Source: Crocinitomicaceae bacterium
GTDB lineage: Bacteria; Bacteroidota; Bacteroidia; Flavobacteriales_D; Crocinitomicaceae
Direction of reading: 5' to 3'
Assembly (NCBI GenBank): GCA_022447585.1
Contig: JAKVAR010000029.1
Location: 89,104-153,103 of the forward strand
DNA length: 64,000 nucleotides
Both the position numbers and the translations under genes were made by a program. Positions within the stretch are counted from its first letter, which is position 1, and each line of letters opens with the position of its first letter. Shown piece after piece: positions 55,791 to 64,000 of this stretch. The notes under the pieces are model-generated. The model was given only the letters and a program-made list of their open reading frames with translations, was not told where the DNA came from and did no database searches.

Positions 55791-58460
55791 TTATACCATT
55801 GTATAAGCCAACCATTTTTCTATTTCTTCATAAGGAACCCGCTTACGGTTAGCTAAAGATTCAACCTGTTCTTTATTAATCTTACCTACACCAAAATACC
55901 TGGAGACATCATTCGCGAAATACCAGCCTGAAACACTAGCAGTAGGCATCATAGCCAAACTCTCTGTTAGGGTAATACCCGTAGCACTAGTAACATCTAA
56001 TAGCTCAAAAAGTCCGTTTTTTTCAGTATGATCAGGACAAGCTGGATATCCAGGCGCAGGTCTGATTCCTTTATACGACTCTTTAATTAATTCTTGATTT
56101 GTAAATTCTTCTTCATCCGCGTAGCCCCATATCTCCTTCCTAACTCTTTCATGCAAATATTCAGCAAAAGCTTCAGCCAAACGATCAGCTAATGCTTTCA
56201 ATAAAATTGAATTGTAATCATCATGATTCGCCTCAAAAACATCAACATAAGGATCTATTCCTATTCCAGATGTTACGGCAAACCCTCCTATATAATCCTT
56301 AACTCCAGATTCTTTTGGAGCTATAAAATCAGCCAAGGCTAAATTCGGAACACCGCTTGCTTTCTTAGTTTGTTGCCTCAATGTCTTCTGAACATATTTA
56401 ACCTCAGTTCTCGACTCATCGGAATAAATTTCGATATCATCTCCAATGGATGCCGCTGGATAAATCCCAACAACACCTTTGTGCGTCAACCAACCCTCTT
56501 TATCTATACGAACTAACATCTCACTAGCATCCTTAAACAAACTCTTTGCTTCTAATCCAACGACATCATCTTCTAATATCTGAGGGTACTTACCATGAAG
56601 CTCCCAAGTTCTAAAGAATGGTGTCCAATCAATGTACGGCAATAATTCACTTGTTGAAACTACTATAGGGATGTTACCAAGATTTTTTGGTGGATATATT
56701 ACCTGTTCAGACCAATCTGTCTTTAAAGAATTCGCTTGCGCTTGCTCTAATTTTAGAATTGCTTTTTGTGCTCTATTCTTCGTGTGATTTTCTCTCACTT
56801 TAGCATATTCAGTTTTTATATCCGCAACAAAATCTTCTTTTTTATTTCCGAGTAAACTCTCAACAACCGTAACTGATCTAGAAGCATCTAATACATGCAC
56901 TGTCTGATCTAAATTAAAATGTTCATCTATCTTAACAGCTGTATGAACTCGAGATGTGGTAGCACCTCCAATCATCAATGGAATAGATAAATTGGCACGC
57001 TCCATTTCTTTAGCAACAGTAACCATTTCATCTAAAGATGGGGTTATCAGACCACTTAAACCAATCACATCCACCCGTTCTTTAATTGCGGATTCAATAA
57101 TTTTTTCAGGTGGAACCATAACCCCTAAATCAACGACTTCATAATTATTACAACCCAAAACCACACCAACGATATTCTTCCCTATATCATGAACATCACC
57201 TTTTACGGTTGCCATCAATACTTTTCCTGCAGATGAACTTTTACCATCTTTCTCTGCATCGATAAATGGAAGTAAATAAGCCACAGCCTTCTTCATAACT
57301 CGAGCTGATTTCACAACTTGTGGCAGAAACATTTTTCCACTTCCAAACAAATCTCCAACCACATTCATTCCATCCATTAACGGACCTTCAATAACTTCTA
57401 TTGGTCTTTTGAACAAATGACGACACTCCTCCACATCTTCAACAACGTAGTCAGCGATCCCCTTAACTAAGGCATGTGTCAAGCGCTCTTGGACAGAACC
57501 TTCACGCCAAGTTAAATCAACAGTACGTTTCTTCCCTACCCCTTGAACAGTATCTGCATGAGCAAGCAACCTCTCCGTTGCATCTTCTCTTCGATTTAAT
57601 AAAACATCCTCAACTAATTCAAGCAAAGTTTTATCAATATCATCGTAAACTTCAAGCATAGATGGGTTAACAATCCCCATATCCATACCATTCTGTATAG
57701 CATGATAAAGAAACGACGCGTGCATTGCTTCTCGAACAACATTATTTCCTCTGAATGAAAATGAAACATTTGAAACTCCTCCACTAATATGTGCTCCATC
57801 TAAATTATCTCGAATCCATTTTGTTGCTCTAAAAAAATCCAACGCATTGTTGTTATGCTCATCCATCCCTGTAGCTACAGGAAATATATTTGGATCAAAG
57901 ATGATGTCTTCTTTAGGAAAAGAAACCTTATCGACCAATACTCGGTACGATCTTTCACAAATTTCAATTCGGCGCTCGTAGCTATCTGCTTGACCTTCTT
58001 CATCAAATGCCATGACAATAACTGCAGCACCGTATCTTTTTATCTTTTTTGCCTGTTGAATAAAGTTCGCTTCGCCTTCTTTCAAGGAAATAGAATTGAC
58101 AACTCCTTTGCCTTGAACACATTTCAATCCTGCCTCGATAATCTCCCATTTAGAGCTGTCAATCATAACTGGAACGCGAGCAATATCCGGTTCAGCTGCA
58201 ATTAGATTTAAGAACTTCACCATGGCTTCTTCTCCATCGATCATCCCTTCATCCATGTTAATATCAATAATCTGCGCTCCTCCTTCAACCTGCTCCCTGG
58301 CAACACTTATAGCTTCATCGTAAAAACCCTCTTTAATTAGCCTTAAGAATTTACGAGAACCCGTAACATTTGTTCTCTCACCAATATTTACAAAGTTACT
58401 ATCTTCAGTAACAATTAATGGTTCTAATCCTGATAGTTGTAATCTTGGCTTGTTATACAT
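55791..58460 (-). CDS. metH: Methionine synthase, pterin/cobalamin/activation part (MetH C-terminal portion)
   Basis: Of the two-gene cobalamin-dependent methionine synthase, this ~889-residue protein holds the methyl-THF-binding pterin domain ([19 protein letters not shown]), the cap and B12 domain ([17 protein letters not shown], with the axial His), and the SAM-dependent activation domain ([16 protein letters not shown]). The start at 58460 ([11 protein letters not shown]) overlaps the first gene by 8 nt; the frame upstream to 58535 lies inside that gene. It transfers methyl from methyl-THF via cobalamin to homocysteine together with the partner, under the upstream SAM-I riboswitch. Confidence 0.95.
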   Translation of the reverse strand: MYNKPRLQLSGLEPLIVTEDSNFVNIGERTNVTGSRKFLRLIKEGFYDEAISVAREQVEGGAQIIDINMDEGMIDGEEAMVKFLNLIAAEPDIARVPVMIDSSKWEIIEAGLKCVQGKGVVNSISLKEGEANFIQQAKKIKRYGAAVIVMAFDEEGQADSYERRIEICERSYRVLVDKVSFPKEDIIFDPNIFPVATGMDEHNNNALDFFRATKWIRDNLDGAHISGGVSNVSFSFRGNNVVREAMHASFLYHAIQNGMDMGIVNPSMLEVYDDIDKTLLELVEDVLLNRREDATERLLAHADTVQGVGKKRTVDLTWREGSVQERLTHALVKGIADYVVEDVEECRHLFKRPIEVIEGPLMDGMNVVGDLFGSGKMFLPQVVKSARVMKKAVAYLLPFIDAEKDGKSSSAGKVLMATVKGDVHDIGKNIVGVVLGCNNYEVVDLGVMVPPEKIIESAIKERVDVIGLSGLITPSLDEMVTVAKEMERANLSIPLMIGGATTSRVHTAVKIDEHFNLDQTVHVLDASRSVTVVESLLGNKKEDFVADIKTEYAKVRENHTKNRAQKAILKLEQAQANSLKTDWSEQVIYPPKNLGNIPIVVSTSELLPYIDWTPFFRTWELHGKYPQILEDDVVGLEAKSLFKDASEMLVRIDKEGWLTHKGVVGIYPAASIGDDIEIYSDESRTEVKYVQKTLRQQTKKASGVPNLALADFIAPKESGVKDYIGGFAVTSGIGIDPYVDVFEANHDDYNSILLKALADRLAEAFAEYLHERVRKEIWGYADEEEFTNQELIKESYKGIRPAPGYPACPDHTEKNGLFELLDVTSATGITLTESLAMMPTASVSGWYFANDVSRYFGVGKINKEQVESLANRKRVPYEEIEKWLAYTMV

Positions 58461-59454
58461 TCCATTCGATTTTACGTGGTTCATATTCTTTGGCCATACG
58501 CGCAATTTCGGCAATATGATCGGGCGTTGTCCCACAACACCCTCCTACTATATTAACTAGATTTTCATCCAAATAATCTTTAATCTGCGCCCCCATAGAT
58601 TCTGCAGTCTCATCGTACTCACCAAATTCATTTGGCAATCCAGCATTCGGATGTGCACTTACTCCAAAAGGAGATTTTTTATCCAAAACTTGTAAATAAG
58701 GTCGCATCATAGAAGCCCCTAATGCACAATTCAACCCCACTGAAAGTAAATCCATATGAGCAATTGAAATCAAAAATGCTTCAGTAGTCTGACCTGTTAA
58801 AGTTCTTCCACTTTGATCAGTAATAGTTCCCGAAACCATTATTGGAATTTTCACTCCCCTTTTTTCAAATACTTCATCAATGGCAAAAAGTGCTGCTTTG
58901 GCATTCAATGTATCGAAGACGGTTTCCACAAGTAAAATATCTACACCTCCATCCATTAAAGCATTCGTTTGTTCCGAATAAGCAATAATTAACTCATCAA
59001 ATGTAATTCCGCGGAACCCAGGATCATTTACATCAGGAGAAATGGATGCTGTTCTATTTGTAGGACCTATAGATCCAGCAACAAATCGAGGTTTATCTGG
59101 CTCCCTTTCTGAAAATTCATCAGCGACTTCTTTAGCAATCTTAGCACTATGATAGTTAATATCATAAACAGATTTTTCCAAACCATAATCAGCTTGAGCT
59201 ATTGTCGTACCTGAAAAAGTATTTGTTTCGGCAATATCTGCACCAGCTTGAAAATACTCAGCATGTATACTTTTAATAATATCTGGTCGAGTGAGAGAAA
59301 GTAAGTCGTTATTTCCTTTCAAAGAAAAATCATGACCTTCAAACCATCCCTTTCTAAAGTCATCCTCTTCAAGGAAATGACGCTGAATCATGGTACCCAT
59401 TGCACCATCCAGCACTAATATTCTATTTTCCAATATGGATTTTATATCCCTCAT
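58453..59454 (-). CDS. metH: Homocysteine S-methyltransferase subunit of split MetH
   Basis: This 333-residue protein corresponds to the first MetH domain: [14 protein letters not shown] near the start, the zinc cysteine in [12 protein letters not shown] and the two zinc cysteines in [12 protein letters not shown]. The start at 59454 (MRDIKSI) is preferred; the longer frame to 59493 would run into the riboswitch leader. Splitting MetH at this domain boundary is usual in Bacteroidota. Expression is controlled by the SAM-I riboswitch 46 nt upstream. Confidence 0.94.
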   Translation of the reverse strand: MRDIKSILENRILVLDGAMGTMIQRHFLEEDDFRKGWFEGHDFSLKGNNDLLSLTRPDIIKSIHAEYFQAGADIAETNTFSGTTIAQADYGLEKSVYDINYHSAKIAKEVADEFSEREPDKPRFVAGSIGPTNRTASISPDVNDPGFRGITFDELIIAYSEQTNALMDGGVDILLVETVFDTLNAKAALFAIDEVFEKRGVKIPIMVSGTITDQSGRTLTGQTTEAFLISIAHMDLLSVGLNCALGASMMRPYLQVLDKKSPFGVSAHPNAGLPNEFGEYDETAESMGAQIKDYLDENLVNIVGGCCGTTPDHIAEIARMAKEYEPRKIEWNV

Positions 59455-59499
59455 ACTATACCATTTGTGACTATGAAGCAAGAGGGATATCAAGCTAAA

Positions 59500-59597
59500 C
59501 TTATCTTTACCCAGACGGGATCGGATTTGGCACCTTTTTCAAAACGAGCAGGTTGCCAAGGTTTCATAGGGCCTATCCCTCCACCTTTCTTCATAAG
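59500..59597 (-). promoter_or_regulatory. SAM-I riboswitch (S-box leader) of metH
   Basis: On the minus strand the leader has the S-box core: CTTATGAAGAAAGGTGGAGG, then GATAGGCCC, ATGAAACC, GGCAACC, GGTGCCAAATCC and GATAAG closing P1 with CTTATG. It senses S-adenosylmethionine. Downstream of the aptamer, TATCCCTC (complement of 59482-59489) can pair fully with GAGGGATA of the aptamer (complement of 59574-59581), a probable anti-aptamer switch. No hairpin with T run separates it from metH, so control is probably translational. Confidence 0.92.
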
Positions 59598-59617
59598 TCT
59601 ATTTAAATGAACTGATA

Positions 59618-59648
59618 CAAAGGTATATTGAATTAAATTGTATTCAAA
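59618..59648 (-). promoter_or_regulatory. metH riboswitch promoter
   Basis: On the minus strand TTTG (59645-59648), exactly 19 nt and TACCTTTG (59618-59625) match the Bacteroidota consensus fully. The predicted start, about 59612, lies 15 nt before the first base of the aptamer. Confidence 0.8.
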
Positions 59649-59693
59649 ATTACAATCAGCATAAATATATAATCTGTGTATATTGTTCACAAT

Positions 59694-60867
59694 ATGAAAC
59701 ACTTACTACTCTTTTTCTCTTTCATTACGTTTTTACTTGCTACGGAATCAGTCAGAATTTAAGCACTTCCAACCTTCCAATCGAAGTAATCACTACTTCA
59801 CCTGGACAAAATATAGTTGATGATCCAAGAATAGTTTGTCACATGAGAATAATTGACAATGGCATCGGAAACATAAATAATATAACAGATCCTTACAATG
59901 ATTATGATGGACGAATTGAAATAGAGATTCGCGGATCTACATCACAACAATACCCGAAAAAAGGATATGGCTTTGAAACGCAAGACTCTCTCGGGATAAA
60001 ATTGAATTCCCCTATAATGGGACTACCCACAGAAAATGATTGGATTCTTTATGGCCCTTACCCAGATAAGACTTTAATTAGGAATGTTTTAACCTTTGAT
60101 TCATCCAGAAAAATGGGTCATTATGCACCTGCTACAAAATACTGTAAACTTCAAATTAACAATGAGTATCGAGGAATCTACATAATGATGGAACGAATAA
60201 AGCGAGACAACGACAGAGCTGATATTACCGACATTCATGAAACTGGCGATTGGGATGACACATTAACCGGAGGATATATATTCAAAGTTGATAAACTAAA
60301 CGTTGATGTTGACTATTCATGGACATCGATCTATAACAATGAAGTTGTCTTTCAATTTCACGACCCTGAACATCTAGAATTAAATGCTCTTCAAGCCAAT
60401 TATACTGAAAACTACATTAATGAATTTGAAACGATAATGAATAGTCCAAATTACGCAGATCCACAAACTGGATACCCCTCAATTATTGACAGAAATTCAT
60501 TCCAAGACTTCCTCATTCTTCAAGAACTAGGTCGAACCGTTGATGGCTATCGTTCAAGTTCATTTTTATACAAAAAAAAGATGGCTTCTCGTGGAACGCC
60601 CCATTAACAGCAGGGCCAATGTGGGATTTCAACTTGTCATTTGGAAATGCCGACTATTGCAATGCAGAATTAACCACTGGTTGGCAATATAATTTCGACG
60701 ATATTTGCGGGATTTTCTCAACTTCAATACCATTTTGGTGGGAGAGGCTATTGGAAGATCCAGTATATACTAATTCACTCAAATGAAGATGGAATGAACT
60801 TAGAAATGGACCACTGTCTACCGATTCAATTAACCATTTTATAGATTCCTTCGCCCTTTCAATTCAA
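59694..60867 (+). pseudogene. Decayed CotH-family gene, truncated at 3' end
   Basis: A signal peptide (MKHLLLFFSFITFLLA) starts at 59694, but one base has been lost after it, so the CotH body (YGISQNLSTSNLPIEVITTS, later EIEIRGSTSQQYPKKGYGFE, FDSSRKMGHYAPATKYCKL) continues in another frame. A second loss, one A in the run of eight at about 60572-60579, shifts the frame before DGFSWNAPLTAGPMWDFNLS. A TGA at 60784-60786 interrupts KxRWNELR. The homology ends at DSFALSIQ, where an unrelated frame begins. CotH proteins are kinase-like or cell-surface proteins; this copy cannot give a full product. Confidence 0.85.
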
Positions 60868-62076
60868 GTGAGTAAGGATCTTAAGAATTACAAGCGTGTT
60901 GGAGATTCATATTACGAGAATATTCAAAAGCCGTTTTTATCCCCTTCTGGAAACTTAATTCATGAAGAGCATTTGACTCCTCGATTAAAGCAAACAATGA
61001 TTGACGACCACGGAAAAACAGCTCCGGCACATGTTGAAAGATACAAAGACTTCGTAAACATTGCAGATCACTTGAATTATCAGCCAGTTGTATCAAATTG
61101 TTTAAACCTTTATCATGAATTAAATCATCAGCCCGAAGAAGGTAAATTCAAGCATATTGAAATGCTATTAAAGCACATCTTTCAAGACAAGTATGAAATG
61201 ATACTCGATTACATTACGATTCTATACCGCTACCCTCTTCAAAAATTGCCTGTAGTTTGTTTAGTCTCCAAAACTCAAAAGACGGGTAAATCTACTTTTG
61301 TATTCTTAATGAAGCTCATATTTCAAAACAATATGATAGGAATAAGTAACAAGGGTTTTTCAGAGGACTTCAACGATCATTGGATTACTAAACTTGTGGT
61401 TGCTTGCGAAGAGACTATGTTCGATAAAAAGGATGCTTACGAGAAACTAAAAGACCTTACTACAAATCCATACATCAACCGCAAAGAGAAAAACAAAAGT
61501 GCGGTTGCCATTTCCAATATGCTTCACTTCATTTTCTGTTCAAATCATGAAGATGATTTCGTAAAGATTGACAAGAATGATTCTAGGCTATGGATCACTA
61601 AAGTCACTGGAAGACCAAAGAAAATTGACGACTTTGAAGACAAGCTCGAAAGCGAGGTGAATTCATTCGTTTATTTCTTGATGAATAGAGAAATCACACA
61701 CCAGAAAATTAGCCGTTTATGGTTCGATGAAGAGTTATTCAGAACAGATGCATTCTACAATGTAGTTAAGAACTCTGAGCCAAGTATAATCAAGGACATC
61801 AGAGAACAATTAACAGAATTGTTCCTTGTAACTGGAGTTGAGGAAATCAAGATGTCAGTAAAAGACATCAAGAATGAATTCAGCATAAGGCAAGAAATCA
61901 ACTACGTCAATAAGATGGTCAATGAGTACCTCAAACCAACGATTGAATTGGATAAAAAAGGAAATCGAAAAGTATCAACTTATACTTATGTCATTCCAGA
62001 CCCATCAGAGCCAAAAAATATACTGGAGAAAAAAGGGAAAGGGCGTTACTTTGTATTTAAAAAAGAGGATTATTGA
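60868..62076 (+). CDS. Phage/plasmid primase-helicase (D5-like), 5'-truncated
   Basis: The frame encodes ~402 residues resembling the C-terminal half of DUF5906/D5-like primase-helicases: Walker A VCLVSKTQKTGKSTFVFLMK (about 128-147), VVACEETMFDKKDAYEKLKD (Walker B-like) and HFIFCSNHEDDFVKI (sensor). The N-terminal primase part is missing; the nominal GTG start at 60868 falls exactly where CotH homology ends, and the two are in the same frame. It is most likely a remnant from an integrated phage or plasmid. Whether it is expressed is doubtful. Confidence 0.75.
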   Translation: MSKDLKNYKRVGDSYYENIQKPFLSPSGNLIHEEHLTPRLKQTMIDDHGKTAPAHVERYKDFVNIADHLNYQPVVSNCLNLYHELNHQPEEGKFKHIEMLLKHIFQDKYEMILDYITILYRYPLQKLPVVCLVSKTQKTGKSTFVFLMKLIFQNNMIGISNKGFSEDFNDHWITKLVVACEETMFDKKDAYEKLKDLTTNPYINRKEKNKSAVAISNMLHFIFCSNHEDDFVKIDKNDSRLWITKVTGRPKKIDDFEDKLESEVNSFVYFLMNREITHQKISRLWFDEELFRTDAFYNVVKNSEPSIIKDIREQLTELFLVTGVEEIKMSVKDIKNEFSIRQEINYVNKMVNEYLKPTIELDKKGNRKVSTYTYVIPDPSEPKNILEKKGKGRYFVFKKEDY

Positions 62077-62210
62077 TATTGTTTAAACAGATAAAAAAAA
62101 TGTTAGTATTATTGATCCAATAAAAAAGATAGACTGATATAAACTATAAATCAATACATAACGTGCCAAATTGAGGATTTAAACACTACTTTTATGTGCA
62201 TATAAGTAAG

Positions 62211-62982
62211 TTGGGGCACATTAAAAAATGACTACTAAAATTATAACCATATTAATCGGTCTGACCGTTTTGATTCTCGGACTAAATTATGGTTCGCCAG
62301 TCGAAATTACTTTTCAGCCAGGACACCGAATTGGTGTATTGGTTTCAGCAGTTATAGTTGGAATAATTTTCTTTCTGCTATTTCGACAAAGTTTAAAATT
62401 CGAAAAAATTGGACTAAAATTCGCAGGAATCGGATTGACAGGAATTATTCTCTTGCCATATCTGTGGATTGGACTTTGGGCAGTTATTCCAGCGCTTTTT
62501 TCAGATGACTATCCAATGCTTGAAGATACTTCAGAATACACCAATCAAGACGGAGAAAGAATCGTAGGTCAATTTATGGAGTTGAGTGGTTCACTCCATC
62601 ATTATCAAAATAGGAAAATTCTATACGACTTTGAAAACGGGATTCGAATTTCATACTTATATCCTGACAAAAAGATTAATGGCACTTGGACCTACCATAG
62701 ATTCGGGTTTGAAGAAGGGTTTATATCAAAATCAGATACGACTTACACAACTGAATTTAAAAATGGACGAGTAAACAAATAAAAAACGATGCCCCAACAA
62801 GGTGTATAGCCAATAGGGCGTTTAGAGATAAATTGAAAGTCCTGTTCTTTGAGCAGGCAACGCCAAAACAAAGTTTTGACGTTTAACAAAAAGAAAATTA
62901 AAAGTAAAAACGTTTGTTTTGGCTTAGTGGTAAACCTAAAGTGAAGAGCTTTGAACCTGCCCTACTGCCCATACACAGAACG
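62211..62982 (+). mobile_element. Gene cassette 1 (integron-like unit)
   Basis: The 772-bp unit runs from TTGGGGCAC (62211, after G62210) to AACG (62979-62982). It carries one gene, starting 17 nt inside, and ends with a ~200-nt imperfect palindrome. The first nine bases with the preceding G (GTTGGGGCA) are the exact complement of the unit's own left terminal arm (TGCCCCAAC at 62790-62798). A circle closed at G^TT would therefore restore a perfect stem end, as in integron cassettes. Confidence 0.6.
62228..62782 (+). CDS. Cassette 1 gene: unknown membrane protein
   Basis: The 184-residue protein has three transmembrane helices in its first half (IITILIGLTVLILGLNYG, GVLVSAVIVGIIFFLLF, FAGIGLTGIILLPYLWIGL) and a soluble C-terminal half with beta character (EYTNQDGERIVGQFMELSGS and ending FKNGRVNK). 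No family recognised. It fills its cassette almost completely: 17 nt before and 6 nt after it to the terminal palindrome, as usual for cassette genes lacking their own promoter. Confidence 0.7.
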   Translation: MTTKIITILIGLTVLILGLNYGSPVEITFQPGHRIGVLVSAVIVGIIFFLLFRQSLKFEKIGLKFAGIGLTGIILLPYLWIGLWAVIPALFSDDYPMLEDTSEYTNQDGERIVGQFMELSGSLHHYQNRKILYDFENGIRISYLYPDKKINGTWTYHRFGFEEGFISKSDTTYTTEFKNGRVNK

Positions 62983-62991
62983 TTGTGGTGC
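62789..62991 (+). repeat. attC-like palindrome at end of cassette 1
   Basis: The left arm ATGCCCCAACAAGGTGTATA (62789-62808) pairs imperfectly with the right arm TATACAC-type ATACACAGAACGTTGTGG and on to GCAT (62971-62992). Inside, TAGGGC/GCCCTA and GCCAAAAC/GTTTTGGC (62863ff and 62914ff) extend the fold. The junction with cassette 2 is G62982^T62983. The outermost bases of the two arms do not match perfectly because the right arm's end belongs to cassette 2. Confidence 0.6.
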
Positions 62992-63727
62992 ATTAAACAA
63001 AGCCAGTGAAGACAAAGAAAGTACGCGGACATAGAAGAAGATGGAGTGATATTGACCGCTGGGTTGAAACTCATAAGAATCTAAACTTGGAGTATCTGAA
63101 GGAATACCAGAGAGATTATGCAAAAATTCGAGTGCACCCATGGAGCGGAGTTTCTTTAACCAACAGTCAAACACCTGAACCAACAAGACAAACAAAGACC
63201 AAAATTTTAAGTGGACTAATTGAAATTTATGATTCTTGGAAAAATGAATTAGATAAACTTGGAGAAAACTATTATTTGAAAATATGGCTGTTTGAACCAA
63301 GGTTTGCGAGTTCTCAAGTTGTTTGTGCTCTTGGAGACTATTTAGACTTTTATGAAAACACATTTTACAAACCAGAGAAGTATAAGAAATTAGACCCCAC
63401 CAATTATGGTCTGATAAAAGATGTAATTGCAAATTTTAATTGGGAGTATAGACTTGACGAAGACCACTTTGACAATAGTGAACCAGGCGACCCAGAATTA
63501 TACGCAACATTAGCGGACTATGAAGAAGATAAAAGGTGGTATGAAAAAATGCTAAAAAAACCACACAGGACAACGAAATTTAAAGACCCTATTGGGGAAG
63601 CCACAGAATCATATTCATTTAAAAAGGGAAATGTTTGGCTTGGAGAAAAATAAAAAACGACACCACAACAATGGCTAAAATGCATACCCAACCAACCTAA
63701 CCGTTGCACGACATTTTAGCCGGAACG
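62983..63727 (+). mobile_element. Gene cassette 2 (integron-like unit)
   Basis: The 745-bp unit runs from TTGTGGTGC (62983) to GGAACG (63722-63727). It has one gene, starting with GTG 23 nt inside, and ends with a ~75-nt palindrome. Its start with the preceding G (GTTGTGGTG) is exactly complementary to its own left terminal arm CACCACAAC (63661-63669). This repeats, with different bases, the relation seen in cassette 1. Confidence 0.65.
63006..63653 (+). CDS. Cassette 2 gene: unknown soluble protein
   Basis: The 215-residue protein begins with GTG (a stop lies 4 codons upstream and no ATG is suitable). It has a basic N-terminus (MKTKKVRGHRRRWSDIDRWV), then a mixed helical domain (KILSGLIEIYDSWKNELDKL, VVCALGDYLDFYENTFYKP) and an acidic middle (YRLDEDHFDNSEPGDPELYA). 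No membrane segment, signal or known family. It ends 7 nt before the attC-like arm, again a tight fit. Confidence 0.68.
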   Translation: MKTKKVRGHRRRWSDIDRWVETHKNLNLEYLKEYQRDYAKIRVHPWSGVSLTNSQTPEPTRQTKTKILSGLIEIYDSWKNELDKLGENYYLKIWLFEPRFASSQVVCALGDYLDFYENTFYKPEKYKKLDPTNYGLIKDVIANFNWEYRLDEDHFDNSEPGDPELYATLADYEEDKRWYEKMLKKPHRTTKFKDPIGEATESYSFKKGNVWLGEK

Positions 63728-63739
63728 TTATATACAATG
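63661..63739 (+). repeat. attC-like palindrome at end of cassette 2
   Basis: CACCACAAC-AAT-GGCTAAAATGCA (63661-63684) and TGCA-CGA-CATTTTAGCC-GGAACG^TTATATAC (63705-63735) fold into a hairpin with a perfect 10-bp stem, a 3-nt bulge, four more pairs and a 20-nt loop. The size, ~75 nt, is typical of attC sites (about 57-141 nt), with an AAC and a GTT at the two ends. The bases after G63727 (TTATATAC) do not complement CACCACAAC. Confidence 0.65.
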
Positions 63740-64000
63740 ATTAATAAGGCTAAATAGACGCCCAGAGTTTGATATAATTTGCCTTAAAAGTTTCGCTCCA
63801 AACTATGCTATTTGTTTAAATGTATTTGAGATTTTTGTGTTGTATAAATTAAGTGGGCAACAGATAATTTTACAACCATCATCTTGAAGCTTCGCACCAA
63901 CTCCTGTTACTGTGTGTAAAACGCTAGATTCGAAAAACATGCCCAAAACAAGTTAACAACTCAAAAACTTACGCCCATTGTTTTTAAAACTAGTTTAATT
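63728..64000 (+). other. Start of a third cassette, cut by window end
   Basis: After G63727 the sequence begins TTATATACAATG and continues to the window edge without a long frame. If the cassette rule holds, its own terminal arm beyond the window should read CATTGTATATAAC or close to it. No gene can be supported in the visible 273 nt. Confidence 0.4.

Noticed and set aside
60784..60786. In-frame TGA in the CotH remnant as a possible selenocysteine codon
   Set aside because: Two further frameshifts break the gene and no selenocysteine insertion element or selenoprotein genes are seen; CotH relatives, as I recall, have Cys or another residue there.
60868..60870. GTG as a true start of the primase-helicase gene
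   Set aside because: The frame is open upstream into CotH sequence and the GTG coincides with the end of homology; the N-terminal primase part is missing.
62211..63727. Insertion sequence or transposon as explanation for the terminal palindromes
   Set aside because: No transposase frame is present, the units have no terminal inverted repeats shared between them or target duplications, and the start/own-arm complementarity differs in sequence from unit to unit.

Overview
The window comes from a low-GC member of the Bacteroidota, most likely a marine or aquatic Flavobacteriales (Crocinitomicaceae/Cryomorphaceae-like; the family is a guess). Evidence for this: type IX secretion (T9SS) C-terminal sorting domains, HmuY/TonB-type uptake genes, a sigma factor paired with an anti-sigma/beta-barrel protein, a MetH split over two genes, Bacteroidota-type promoters (TTTG-N19-TAnnTTTG), no obvious Shine-Dalgarno sequences, and families such as DUF2480 and DUF2723.

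Layout. 1-5 kb: 3' part of sufB, then sufC and sufD, a HEAT-like protein, a solute-binding-like lipoprotein and a small membrane protein whose 3' end overlaps rnpB (RNase P RNA, minus strand). 5.5-9.7 kb: minus-strand operon of an ECF sigma factor, a protein that appears to span both membranes, a lipoprotein and a T9SS cargo. 9.8-16.7 kb: SixA-like phosphatase, rhomboid protease, DUF2480, polysaccharide deacetylase, a giant DUF2723 membrane protein and tRNA-Gln. 17-20.7 kb: a surface protein with a PKPT-repeat tail, a gene-poor stretch and a pair of unknown paralogous membrane proteins. 20.9-33.5 kb: a probable heme/iron locus (DUF6607-ankyrin-DUF2271-PepSY flavoreductase operon, a TonB receptor with a HmuY lipoprotein, a secreted HmuY/T9SS protein, and two copies of a Cys-rich small protein plus hemerythrin-like gene pair, one of them decayed). 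Four copies of an inverted repeat ATACC-N8-GGTAT tie this locus together.

33.5-48.6 kb: an operon for cysteine oxidation and cysteine sulfinate decarboxylation (hypotaurine/taurine), ThiL, a LytS/LytTR two-component pair with a propeller sensor, an alpha/beta hydrolase with a prolidase-type aminopeptidase, a glutaminase-like protein lacking its nucleophile, and RNase HI. 48.7-55.3 kb: TetR-TolC-adaptor-RND efflux operon. 55.6-59.7 kb: a candidate small RNA and the split metH operon under a SAM-I riboswitch with a consensus promoter.

59.7-64 kb: accessory DNA. A decayed CotH gene is joined in frame to a 5'-truncated phage/plasmid primase-helicase gene. After this come at least two complete single-gene cassettes (62211-62982 and 62983-63727), each ending in a long imperfect palindrome. 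The first bases of each cassette are complementary to that cassette's own terminal arm, not best to its present neighbour. This is the pattern expected of integron-type cassettes that circularise at G^TT, but the core sites do not fit the classical GTTRRRY consensus. I regard this array and the operator-linked heme locus as the two most interesting parts of the window.
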